In this document: positions 22,778 through 30,033 of the stretch, piece by piece | How the letters are laid out: each line of letters begins with the position of its first letter | Position numbering within the stretch: position 1 is the stretch's first letter | Assembly (NCBI GenBank): GCA_022799035.1 | Contig: JAAWNQ010000025.1 | Coordinates: 1 to 32,667, forward strand | DNA from: Oscillospiraceae bacterium | GTDB lineage: Bacteria > Bacillota > Clostridia > Oscillospirales > Oscillospiraceae | Reading direction: 5' to 3' | Length of the DNA stretch: 32,667 bases | Made by a program: the position numbers and the translations under genes | Notes under the pieces: generated by a model | Databases searched by the model: none | The model's input: only the letters and a program-made list of their open reading frames with translations | Told to the model about the DNA's origin: nothing

Positions 22778-24649
22778 CTAATCATCCGCCATTCCCAACT
22801 CTCGCATCTTTCTCCAGAGAGTTGTTCGGCTGATTCCCAAGATATCAGCTGCTTGGGCACGACTGCCAAAAGCCAGACGAAGGGCATCCTTGATCTCTTG
22901 CCGCTCCACATCTTCGTTGGATGGTGTTTTCTCCTCGGATGGGTTTCTACAGACAAGCACATCCTCTATGGCGCTGTCAATATCCGTGCCTGGAGTAAAG
23001 TTTACGCAGAAGCGCTCAATAACATTGCGAAGTTGCCGGATGTTGCCAGGCCAGTCATAGTCCAGAAAACGAGAGGCCTGACTGATGGCTTCCATCTCGC
23101 TATGGGTCAGGTCATTTCGATTTTCATAGAGAAATTCTTTAATGAGCAATGGGATATCACATTTTCGCTGACTTAGATTGGGTAACTGCAGCTCCAAAAC
23201 ATGGATTCGATAGTAGAGGTCCTCTCGGAAAAGCCCCTCTTGCACCAGTTGGTAAAGGTCTTTACGGGATGAGGCAATAAGGCGCACATCCACAGGCACT
23301 ACCTTGTTGCTGCCCATGCGGAAGAACTGCTTTTCCTCAATCGCGCTGAGCAACCGTGCTTGCAGCTTAAGGGGGAGTTCTCCGATCTCATCAAAAAAGC
23401 AAGTCCCCTGATAGGCCATTTCCAGCAGGCCCATCCTTCCTACGCGCCGTCCGTTGGAGATGTCATCACAGCCAAACAATTCGCCCTCCAGCTTGGAACT
23501 GGGGATTGCCCCGCAGTTTATATGAACAAAGTGTTCGTTTTTCCGCAGGCTGGCATTGTGTAAGGCCTGGGCAAAGACCTCCTTCCCTGTGCCGGTCTCA
23601 CCTTGGATAAAAACAGAAACATCGCTGCGAGCATACCGTTCCGCCTTCTCTTTTATGGCGGCAAACTCCGGACTCACTGTACGGATACCAGCGAAGGTCC
23701 CTTTCGCCAGAAAACCGTTGAAACTTTGGCTGCGGCGGACGTTTTCTCCGGCCTGATTGATAGTACTGCCACTGAAAAACGTGGCTAGTGCACCGATGAC
23801 TTCCTTATCGCTGATAATGGGACTACGGTTGGTGACGATCTTCACATTCCCCAGATCCTGCACCTTATTGAACTGGGCACGCTTCTCCCGTATAACGGTA
23901 TGGAGTTGGGTATTGGGCAGCACCTCTTCACACGGACGGCCCACAATACTTTTCCGGCTGCGGCCTATAATCCGCTCGGCACTGTTATTAAAATGAGTAA
24001 TGATACCATTGCGATCCGTCACAATGATCCCCTCTGCGGAGTAGTCCATCAGGTAATCCAGTAAGCGGGCTTTCTCTGCCAAGGCTTTTCGGTTGCGTAC
24101 CAGATTGATGGCCGTCTCCATAGCCCTGCGCACTCCGTCCAGTGACCAGATGTAATGCCCACGCATACCGTATATTTTGGCCTGATCAATAACAAGCGAT
24201 GTGCCGATCACATCACGGATACCCTCGGCATAAAGCGTCTGGAGGAGCAGTTGCAGTTCATCCAGGGTCTTATACACATAGGGTCTCACCTCTGCGCGGA
24301 AAACCTCTCTCAGCTCCTCCAACTGGGGAAGCGCATTGGAGGTGATCAACGCAATACTGTCGCTGAACGCCATGGATTCCTTCACGGCGTTCATGATATC
24401 ATAGCCGGTAAATTCGACCCGGACCAGCGGGATGTTCCGCAGGTATTTTTCCGCATATTCCGCATTTCTGCCTGACGCAATGAATACGTCGATATCCCCG
24501 GAGACCTCCATACGCTGTATGACATCCTTGCTTTCAGAAAAAATGTCGTTGATGATGACCGTTTCCACATCCGCAGGGAGCTCAGGCCGGAGTTTCTCTA
24601 TGAATTGAGAAAATCCCCCATAGTTATTCACAGCGATTTTTATACTCAT
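22778..24649 (-). CDS. PrpR-type sigma-54-like activator lacking the GAFTGA motif
   Basis: The regulator has 623 residues. Residues 1-190 are a PrpR N-terminal sensor domain (start MSIKIAVNNYGGFSQFIEKL; GTSLVIDQAKIYGMRGHY). A PAS domain follows at about 200-310 (LMDYSAEGIIVTDRNGIITH). The AAA+ domain at about 322-555 has Walker A GETGTGKE (350-357) and Walker B GTCFFDEIGELP (about 415-426). The C-terminal Fis-type helix-turn-helix has RAQAADILGISRTTLWRKMR. Where active sigma-54 activators carry ELFG-x-x-x-GAFTGA, this protein reads ELFGCDDISNGRRVGRMG. The sigma-54 contact loop is lost and about two residues are missing, so activation of sigma-54 is unlikely. The start at 24649 has AGGAG upstream. 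It is probably the regulator of the adjacent carrier-lyase operon. Confidence 0.9.
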   Translation of the reverse strand: MSIKIAVNNYGGFSQFIEKLRPELPADVETVIINDIFSESKDVIQRMEVSGDIDVFIASGRNAEYAEKYLRNIPLVRVEFTGYDIMNAVKESMAFSDSIALITSNALPQLEELREVFRAEVRPYVYKTLDELQLLLQTLYAEGIRDVIGTSLVIDQAKIYGMRGHYIWSLDGVRRAMETAINLVRNRKALAEKARLLDYLMDYSAEGIIVTDRNGIITHFNNSAERIIGRSRKSIVGRPCEEVLPNTQLHTVIREKRAQFNKVQDLGNVKIVTNRSPIISDKEVIGALATFFSGSTINQAGENVRRSQSFNGFLAKGTFAGIRTVSPEFAAIKEKAERYARSDVSVFIQGETGTGKEVFAQALHNASLRKNEHFVHINCGAIPSSKLEGELFGCDDISNGRRVGRMGLLEMAYQGTCFFDEIGELPLKLQARLLSAIEEKQFFRMGSNKVVPVDVRLIASSRKDLYQLVQEGLFREDLYYRIHVLELQLPNLSQRKCDIPLLIKEFLYENRNDLTHSEMEAISQASRFLDYDWPGNIRQLRNVIERFCVNFTPGTDIDSAIEDVLVCRNPSEEKTPSNEDVERQEIKDALRLAFGSRAQAADILGISRTTLWRKMRELGMADD

Positions 24650-24725
24650 GAGGTCTCCTCACTTTCCAGGCAGTATTATTTTATATTTTACCAGCTTTTT
24701 CTCTATCTGTCTATGGCTTACACAG

Positions 24726-24756
24726 AAGGAGCTGTCCCATAGAGAGACAGCTCCTT
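24726..24756. terminator. Hairpin between the carrier and regulator genes
   Basis: An 11-bp perfect stem (AAGGAGCTGTC 24726-24736 with 24746-24756). On the minus strand it follows the carrier stop by about 30 nt, but the U-tract is poor. It could be a weak terminator or stabiliser of the operon transcript. The rest of 24650-24784 is AT-rich and probably holds the regulator promoter, which I cannot place exactly. Confidence 0.45.
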
Positions 24757-24784
24757 GCATGTATATGGGGAATATAATACCCGC

Positions 24785-26074
24785 TTAAGAGATTACACCC
24801 AAGACAGTAAGAAAAGAGGCAAAGAGAATAGATCCCACAGACAGGGCCATCAGGGACACAAACAGCTTGTTTTTCTTGACCTCGTCAGTCTCGCCGGCCA
24901 TTGTCATACCGCCGCCGGTAGAGAAGGGAGACACGCCGGCAAAGTGACCACCCACCATGATGGAGGAAATGAGTGCCGTGGCAGAGACACCCGTGGCTGC
25001 AGAAATACCAGAAACGAACGGGATCAGAGTGGGGCCCACAACGCCCAGAGTGCTGGAGAAGAAGCTCATGAAGCCACCAACCATAGCCAGAACGATTTTT
25101 GCCATCACAGGGCTCAGTCCATCGCTGACCCAAGTGGACAGAACCTCGATGGCTCCGGCTTTGTTGGCCACAGCCACCAGCATGGCTGCACCGCAGACCA
25201 GTATGATCGTACTCCAGGGGACGAAAGCCAGGGCCTTCTTCTCATCTCCCAAGTGCATCAGCAGGGAGATTACCAACAGTACGCAGAACAGCAGGCTAGG
25301 CTCGATAGCACTGGAGAGAGTGCTGATAATCGCCACTGTGGGGAACAGGGTCTTGAGCAGGGGGAACAGAACGGCTATCACCAGACCGATGGCAATGATA
25401 ACGGCGGTCTGTACCTGTTTCTTGCTTAAGGCATCGGGCTTGGTCTCATAGACGGGGCTCTCCACCTTCCAAGAGCGGCAGATAATATAGATCACAACGA
25501 AGATAATGACCTGAGCCAGGATGTTGTTGAAGGAAATGCGGGGAAGCATGGCCAATGCCTCGGCCTCCTCATAGCCGGCATTGAGCAGACAGGTCTTAAC
25601 GGTAGCATAGCAGAGGCTGATAGGAGTATACCCACCGGCCACACCGCCGCCCACAATGCAGACTGCCGCCACCAATTTGTTAAGCTTGATACGGTCACAC
25701 ATACCCAGGATAATGGCAGGCATAAAGGCAAAGATCGTGGTGGGTCCGGCGCCAAGACCGGAAAGGGCAAAACAGACGACCCACATCATGATGGGAATCA
25801 AATAGGGATGGTTGCGGAAAGCATAGATAAAGTGCTCACTGATCAGGCCCAGTGTTCCATTGGTAACGGCAATCCCATAGAAGAAGGAAGCCATCATGAT
25901 GAAGAAGAACAGGCTGGTGGGCCACAGGGCAATGATGGCGCTAGTCTTCATGTGAAGCACAAAGGCGCCAAAGATGTAAGAGAAGGCAATGGCAATCAGG
26001 CCCACATTGACTTTTGTTTTATAGCCAACTACCACTGCCACAACAATAGACAGGACAATCAGAAAGCTTATCAC
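24785..26074 (-). CDS. MatC-like dicarboxylate carrier (SLC13-type permease)
   Basis: An inner-membrane transporter of 429 residues with eleven to twelve hydrophobic segments. The N-terminus (start MISFLIVLSIVVAVVVGYKT, then KVNVGLIAIAFSYIFGAFVL) matches the MatC N-terminal family, described for the rhizobial malonate carrier. The second half has repeated small-residue motifs such as FFSSTLGVVGPTLIPF and GVSPFSTGGGMTMAG, as in ion-transporter/DASS-like permeases. The start is GTG at 26074, with GGGGGAA upstream, 22 bases after the lyase stop. It is therefore the second gene of a lyase-carrier operon. The substrate is probably a dicarboxylate or branched C5-C6 acid fed to the lyase; this is inference. 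Confidence 0.82.
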   Translation of the reverse strand: MISFLIVLSIVVAVVVGYKTKVNVGLIAIAFSYIFGAFVLHMKTSAIIALWPTSLFFFIMMASFFYGIAVTNGTLGLISEHFIYAFRNHPYLIPIMMWVVCFALSGLGAGPTTIFAFMPAIILGMCDRIKLNKLVAAVCIVGGGVAGGYTPISLCYATVKTCLLNAGYEEAEALAMLPRISFNNILAQVIIFVVIYIICRSWKVESPVYETKPDALSKKQVQTAVIIAIGLVIAVLFPLLKTLFPTVAIISTLSSAIEPSLLFCVLLVISLLMHLGDEKKALAFVPWSTIILVCGAAMLVAVANKAGAIEVLSTWVSDGLSPVMAKIVLAMVGGFMSFFSSTLGVVGPTLIPFVSGISAATGVSATALISSIMVGGHFAGVSPFSTGGGMTMAGETDEVKKNKLFVSLMALSVGSILFASFLTVLGVIS

Positions 26075-26096
26075 AGAAGATTCCCCCTATCTCAGA

Positions 26097-26972
26097 TTAT
26101 TCCGTGTAGGGATCAACGAAGGTCTTTTCCAGATCCCGCCACTGCTGTACACCAATCATTTTGTTGAAAGTGGGGAAGTCCACCTCATACTCCATGCAGG
26201 GCCGTAGATCCTCATTCTCCTTCAAAATCTGCAGAACCTCAGCCATAGCCTTTGTAGCGGGATAAAGGGTAACAACGGGATAGATGGCAATGCGGAAGCC
26301 CATCTTATAGAGATTCTCGGCAGTGTCCAGCGGAGTCTTACCGTTCTCTACCATGTTAGCCATCAGCGGCGCACCAACCAGCTTCGCGGTGCTTTCCACC
26401 TGTTCGCGGTTCTGGAGGGCCTCCACAAAAATTACGTCTGCGCCGGCCTCTTTGTAGGCGACAGCACGGTCGATGGCATCCTCAAAACCGTTGACCGCAA
26501 TGGCGTCGGTGCGGGCAATGATCACAGTGTCCGGGTTCTTCCGGGCATAGACGGCAGCGCGGATCTTGGCCACCATCTCCTCCTTGGGAACCAGTTGCTT
26601 GCCTTCCATGTGGCCACAGCGCTTGGGCATGACCTGATCCTCCAGCTGAATACCGCATACGCCCGCATCCTCATATCCAGAAACGGTACGGACAACATTC
26701 AGGGCACTCCCATAGCCGTTATCGGCATCGGCAATCACGGGAATAGAGGTAGCATTACAGATGTTGCGTGCAGCGGTCACGATCTCATTATAGGAAATCA
26801 ACCCAATGTCAGGCATTCCGAGAGTGCTTGCAGAAACGCCATAACCGGTCATGTAAACAGCCGAGAAGCCGGCGGCCTCCACCATTCTCGCCGACCAGGC
26901 GTCGTAGGCGCCCGGCGCCATAACGATCTTGTCCCCAGCCAACAGTTCCCTCAGTTTCTTTGCTTTACTCAT
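26097..26972 (-). CDS. Isocitrate lyase/PEP mutase superfamily lyase (methylisocitrate or dimethylmalate lyase-like)
   Basis: The enzyme has 291 residues and a TIM-barrel fold that cleaves C-C bonds of 2-hydroxy di- or tricarboxylates, giving pyruvate or a related oxoacid. Family landmarks are MAPGAYDAWSARMVEAAGF, metal-binding Asp82/Asp84 in IADADNGYGSA, Glu111 in IQLEDQV, the catalytic loop KRCGH at 117-121 (MPKRCGHMEGK) and IIARTDAIAV. KRCGH with its cysteine indicates a lyase rather than a PEP mutase. The -HMEGK continuation is reminiscent of 2,3-dimethylmalate lyase-type members more than of PrpB; this sub-assignment is tentative. No citrate-synthase-like prpC or prpD is present, which argues against the methylcitrate cycle. 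The start at 26972 has GAGGAGG upstream. It is the first gene of the operon with the carrier. Confidence 0.85.
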   Translation of the reverse strand: MSKAKKLRELLAGDKIVMAPGAYDAWSARMVEAAGFSAVYMTGYGVSASTLGMPDIGLISYNEIVTAARNICNATSIPVIADADNGYGSALNVVRTVSGYEDAGVCGIQLEDQVMPKRCGHMEGKQLVPKEEMVAKIRAAVYARKNPDTVIIARTDAIAVNGFEDAIDRAVAYKEAGADVIFVEALQNREQVESTAKLVGAPLMANMVENGKTPLDTAENLYKMGFRIAIYPVVTLYPATKAMAEVLQILKENEDLRPCMEYEVDFPTFNKMIGVQQWRDLEKTFVDPYTE

Positions 26973-27009
26973 GATGTGAATTTCCTCCTCATTTTGTTAT
27001 TTGTTTTTT

Positions 27010-27026
27010 GTGCGGATTTGCCGCAC
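27010..27026. promoter_or_regulatory. Inverted repeat in the lyase leader (possible regulator site)
   Basis: GTGCGGATTTGCCGCAC is a perfect 6-bp inverted repeat with a 5-bp centre, about 30-45 bases downstream of the predicted promoter -10 box. It could be the site of the PrpR-like regulator or an RNA hairpin. Confidence 0.45.
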
Positions 27027-27056
27027 CAGGTTGATTTCAGTTTATCAGTCACCCCA

Positions 27057-27084
27057 TTTATAAAAAAGTCTATCCCTTTATCAA
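27057..27084 (-). promoter_or_regulatory. Sigma-A-type promoter of the lyase-carrier operon
   Basis: TTGATA (27084-27079), a 16-bp spacer and TATAAA (27062-27057), followed by an ~85-nt leader. I see no -24/-12 (GG-N10-GC) sigma-54 element upstream of the lyase, consistent with the regulator's loss of GAFTGA. Confidence 0.6.
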
Positions 27085-27529
27085 GACTGAAATTTCTATT
27101 TTTTTACCCACTTTTTGCCCCGGTATTTGTTCAATCAGACGGAAAGCGTTTCAAAAAAAGTATTTGGCTGTTGCAAGCCTTTGCAACAGCCAAGTTTGAT
27201 CTATCTTAACAGCGTCTTTTTGTTGAAACATTGCGAAACATTTTGTTCCGCAATAGTAAGCGCCATTTGGATTTTTACGTCATCGAAAATACTTACTCAA
27301 CAAAGAAAAGGGGCGGGTAGCCCTTCCTTTTTCTGCCAAGGGGAATGGCGTATCTTCCCTGATTCCCCCCGGCAATTATTGATCGTGGGCAGTTTGGCCG
27401 GGTGCAGGAGTTGCGTCGGCACCGCCGCCGTTCCACCAGGCAGGGGCTTTTCTCCAGGGTAGCCTACTGTGCCGACTGTAGCTTAAAGCTGTGCTTTGCC
27501 GCTTGTAAGTCTTTCACAAGTAGGGATAA
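27085..27529. other. Non-coding right end of the putative island
   Basis: About 445 bases without a convincing gene on either strand. It holds a minus-oriented terminator (27153-27193) and AT-rich DNA to ~27310, then a GC-richer stretch. Just before the right direct repeat is a small inverted repeat (CTTGT 27503-27507 / ACAAG 27516-27520) that could be a recombinase site. Confidence 0.5.
27153..27193 (-). terminator. Intrinsic terminator, minus orientation
   Basis: A 13-bp perfect stem (27164-27176 with 27181-27193, loop GCCT), followed on the minus strand by ATAC and seven T. It would stop leftward transcription entering the lyase promoter region. Confidence 0.75.
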
Positions 27530-27563
27530 GTTTTTTTGACAAACGCAGGAAAAAGAAATAAAA
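27530..27563 (+). repeat. 34-bp direct repeat, right copy (duplicate dnaJ 3' end; putative attR)
   Basis: Identical to 22493-22526. It carries the last codons and stop of dnaJ but no coding frame leads into it. The next base starts a terminator hairpin. Confidence 0.9.
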
Positions 27564-27564
27564 T

Positions 27565-27601
27565 GGTGGGCAGAGCATTCCATGCTCTGCCCATCTTTTT
27601 T
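27565..27601 (+). terminator. Intrinsic terminator, probably the original dnaJ terminator
   Basis: A 14-bp stem with one G-T pair (27565-27578 with 27582-27595, loop TCC), followed by six T. It directly follows the duplicated dnaJ 3' end, with no gene upstream to terminate here now. Confidence 0.88.
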
Positions 27602-27621
27602 GAAAACAGGAGATTTTGGTA

Positions 27622-29886
27622 ATGTCCCAGTATATCAAACCACCCATTCTCTTTGCCCTTCTGACCCTGGCCGCCATCCTCCTCTTCCTGGTCCGGTACG
27701 CCCTGGCCCGGGGGGAGGGCTCTCCCCTGCCTCCGGAGCCGGAAAAGAAGCCCCTCTCCTTCGCCGGGAAGCGCCACCCCATGGAGCGGAAGGACCGCCT
27801 GCCCATTCTGGCCATCACCCTGGTCTACGCCCTTACCGCCTTCTTCCAGCTGGGGGACCACGACGCCCCCCAGCTGGTCTGCGAGTTTGCCCCCAGCGTC
27901 TCCTACACCATCCGTATCAGCGGCTCTCCGGTCAACACCACGGGCTTCCGTTATTTCTCCGGCCTGGGCACAGGCAGCTACAACATTGAAGTCTCCCCCG
28001 ACGGCAAGACCTGGTCCACCCTCTGGCAGCGGAAGGAGGATCCCAATGATAAAAACAAGGTGACGGGCTACTACTTCGCCAAGGCGGAGGACTTCCCCCC
28101 CAACTACGCCCTGACCCAGAAATACAACCAGCTTTATAAGTGGATCGATGTGACGGTGGAGAACCCCCTGAACGTCCAGTACCTCCGCATCACCGGGAAG
28201 GCGGACAAAAAAAATCTCCAGCTCGCCCGCTTGTGCCTTCTGGACCAGGACGGCCAGCCCGTCTCCTTCTCCTACGGTTCCGTCTGGGACGACGGCACCG
28301 TTGTGGAGCCCCCCAAGGAGCTGGAGTCCCTTTTCTCCACCCAAAACGTCCCTGAAAAATCCACCTGGCACAACTCCACCTACTTTGACGAGATCTACCA
28401 CGCCCGCACCGCCAAGGAGCACATCGACAACGTCTACCCCTACGAGGTCACCCACCCTCCCCTGGGCAAGCTGATCCTGGGCCTGGGGATCCGCCTGTTC
28501 GGCATGGACCCCTTCGGTTGGCGGTTCATGGGGACCCTTTTCGGGGTCCTCATGCTCCCCCTGCTCTATGTCTTCCTGAAAAACCTCTTCGGCAAGACGG
28601 CGGTAGCCGCCTGCGGTACCATCCTCTTTGCCACCGACTTCATGCACCTGACCCAGACCCGTATCGCCACCATCGACACCTACGCCGTGTTCTTCATCCT
28701 GGGCATGTACTTCTTCATGTACCGCTATCTCACCCTCCCGGCGGGGACCCCACTCCGCAAAAGCGCCCTCCCTCTCCTCCTCTCCGGCCTCATGTGGGGT
28801 CTGGGGGCGGCGGGGAAATGGACCGTCTTTTACGCGGGGATCGGTCTGGCAGTGGTCTACTTTATGGGTCTTTACCAAAAGCTCCGGGACTGGCCCCAGG
28901 ATGATACCGCCCAGACCCGGCGGATCCCCTGGCTCATTCAGACCCTCCTCCTTTCCGTCCTCTGCTTCATCCTCCTCCCCTTCGCCATCTACTGCGCCGC
29001 CTATATCCCCTATGCCCAGGCCCTGGAGATAGACCTGTTCGCCCCCAGCGAGACAAACGGCCTTGCCCTCCTCTTCCAGAACGTCTGGGGCAAGCTCACC
29101 TTCGCCGGGGAGGGGGAGTTCCAGGCCGCCTATATCCCCCAGGACAACCTGCTCAACATCATGGCGGGGAACCAGTGGTACATGTTCAACTACCACAACG
29201 GGGTCACCCAGTCCCACCCCTACTCCTCCTGGTGGTTCCAGTGGATCGTCAACGCCCGGCCCATCCTCTACTACATGGACAACGACGTGGCGGGCTATAC
29301 CACCCGCTTCGCCGCCTTCGCCAACCCGGTCCTGTGCTGGGCCGGTCTCCCGGCCATCCTTCTCTGCGCCGCCCACTCCTTCCGCAGGCTGTGGGCCAAG
29401 GCCGCCTTCCTGGTCGGCCTCGGGCTCTTCTCCGCCGCCGCTGCCCTGAAGATCCAGCAGACCCCCAACGGGGTCTTTGACCCCTCTCTCCCCCCCGAGA
29501 CCATCACCCGCAACGGTCTCATCCTGTTGGCCTGCCTGCTCCTCTATCTGGCGGTCTGTGTCCTGCTCCTCCGCTTCGCCCCCGGGCGCTCAGGCAAGGC
29601 CCCCTTCCTCCTGGTAGGCTTTCTGGCCCAGCTCGTCCCCTGGATGTTCGTGGGCCGCACCACCTTCGAGTATCACTACTTCCCCTCCCTTCTGTTTCTG
29701 GTCCTGGCCGTGAGCTACCTCTTTGACGGCCTTCTGACCCATGACCGGGACTGGCGTACCCCGGTCTACAGCCTCACCGGCCTCAGCGCTGGCCTCTACG
29801 TCCTGTTCTACCCCGTCCTCATCGGCCTCGCCATCCCCACTTGGTATCAACCCCTGGTCAGGTGGCTGGAAAGCTGGCCCTTCTAA
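27622..29886 (+). CDS. PMT-family (GT39-like) membrane glycosyltransferase with discoidin-like insert
   Basis: The protein has 754 residues and uses a lipid-linked sugar at the outer membrane face. Membrane segments lie at about 9-27 and 60-77. Residues ~80-215 are a soluble, beta-rich region (FAPSVSYTIRISGSPVNTTG; SYNIEVSPDGKTWSTLW; VQYLRITGKAD) resembling an F5/8-type (discoidin) sugar-binding fold. The PMT core follows with the catalytic pair Asp256-Glu257 in STYFDEIYHARTA, then VTHPPLGKLILGLGIRLFG, IDTYAVFFIL and many hydrophobic segments. A PMT 4TM C-terminal part has HPYSSWWFQW. The ATG at 27622 is chosen because AGGAG lies nine bases upstream; the in-frame TTG at 27616 is too near it. 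The donor is probably a polyprenyl-phosphate sugar; the acceptor is unknown. Confidence 0.9.
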   Translation: MSQYIKPPILFALLTLAAILLFLVRYALARGEGSPLPPEPEKKPLSFAGKRHPMERKDRLPILAITLVYALTAFFQLGDHDAPQLVCEFAPSVSYTIRISGSPVNTTGFRYFSGLGTGSYNIEVSPDGKTWSTLWQRKEDPNDKNKVTGYYFAKAEDFPPNYALTQKYNQLYKWIDVTVENPLNVQYLRITGKADKKNLQLARLCLLDQDGQPVSFSYGSVWDDGTVVEPPKELESLFSTQNVPEKSTWHNSTYFDEIYHARTAKEHIDNVYPYEVTHPPLGKLILGLGIRLFGMDPFGWRFMGTLFGVLMLPLLYVFLKNLFGKTAVAACGTILFATDFMHLTQTRIATIDTYAVFFILGMYFFMYRYLTLPAGTPLRKSALPLLLSGLMWGLGAAGKWTVFYAGIGLAVVYFMGLYQKLRDWPQDDTAQTRRIPWLIQTLLLSVLCFILLPFAIYCAAYIPYAQALEIDLFAPSETNGLALLFQNVWGKLTFAGEGEFQAAYIPQDNLLNIMAGNQWYMFNYHNGVTQSHPYSSWWFQWIVNARPILYYMDNDVAGYTTRFAAFANPVLCWAGLPAILLCAAHSFRRLWAKAAFLVGLGLFSAAAALKIQQTPNGVFDPSLPPETITRNGLILLACLLLYLAVCVLLLRFAPGRSGKAPFLLVGFLAQLVPWMFVGRTTFEYHYFPSLLFLVLAVSYLFDGLLTHDRDWRTPVYSLTGLSAGLYVLFYPVLIGLAIPTWYQPLVRWLESWPF

Positions 29887-30003
29887 GAGAAAAGATAAAA
29901 GAGTAAAGAGAAAATAGTTTGACCTGTGGCGGCTATAAGCCGCAAGCATTAAAATAGTCCGGCTCCGCCGGACACCATATCTTTTATCTTTTATCTTTTA
30001 TCT
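29887..30003. repeat. Dispersed structured repeat, copy B (MITE/REP-like)
   Basis: A ~117-bp element starting at the base after the PMT stop codon. Its left arm shares 23 identical bases with the inverted right arm of copy A. It keeps TTTGACCTGTGG and hairpin 2 (GTCCGGC 29957-29963 / GCCGGAC 29967-29973), but hairpin 1 has a different, still fully paired stem (GCGGC 29929-29933 / GCCGC 29939-29943). The right arm is a TATCTTT-like tandem (29978-30003). Confidence 0.8.
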
Positions 30004-30033
30004 CCCACCTTTTCCCCTTCAGGAGGAAATGCG

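Larger units (their letters stand above)
22493..27563. mobile_element. Putative ~5-kb genomic island inserted at the dnaJ 3' end
   Basis: Two 34-bp perfect direct repeats, 5,037 bp apart, bracket three minus-strand genes (regulator, carrier, lyase) whose DNA is visibly less GC-rich and uses more A/T-ending codons than both flanks. Directly right of the second repeat is a terminator hairpin followed by the PMT gene, which is what would be expected directly after dnaJ in an uninterrupted chromosome. No integrase, transposase or other recombination gene is visible inside, so the element is probably a decayed or in-trans mobilised integration, or part of a larger one that has shrunk. Confidence 0.65.

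Noticed and set aside
26973-27130. Sigma-54 (-24/-12) promoter for the lyase operon
   Set aside because: No GG-N10-GC pair in a suitable TGGCA/TTGC context was found; TTGATA/TATAAA at 16 bp fits better.
22527-27529. Integrase, transposase or relaxase gene within the direct-repeat-bracketed segment
   Set aside because: The three genes present are clearly regulator, permease and lyase. The remaining short frames show no recombinase motif.
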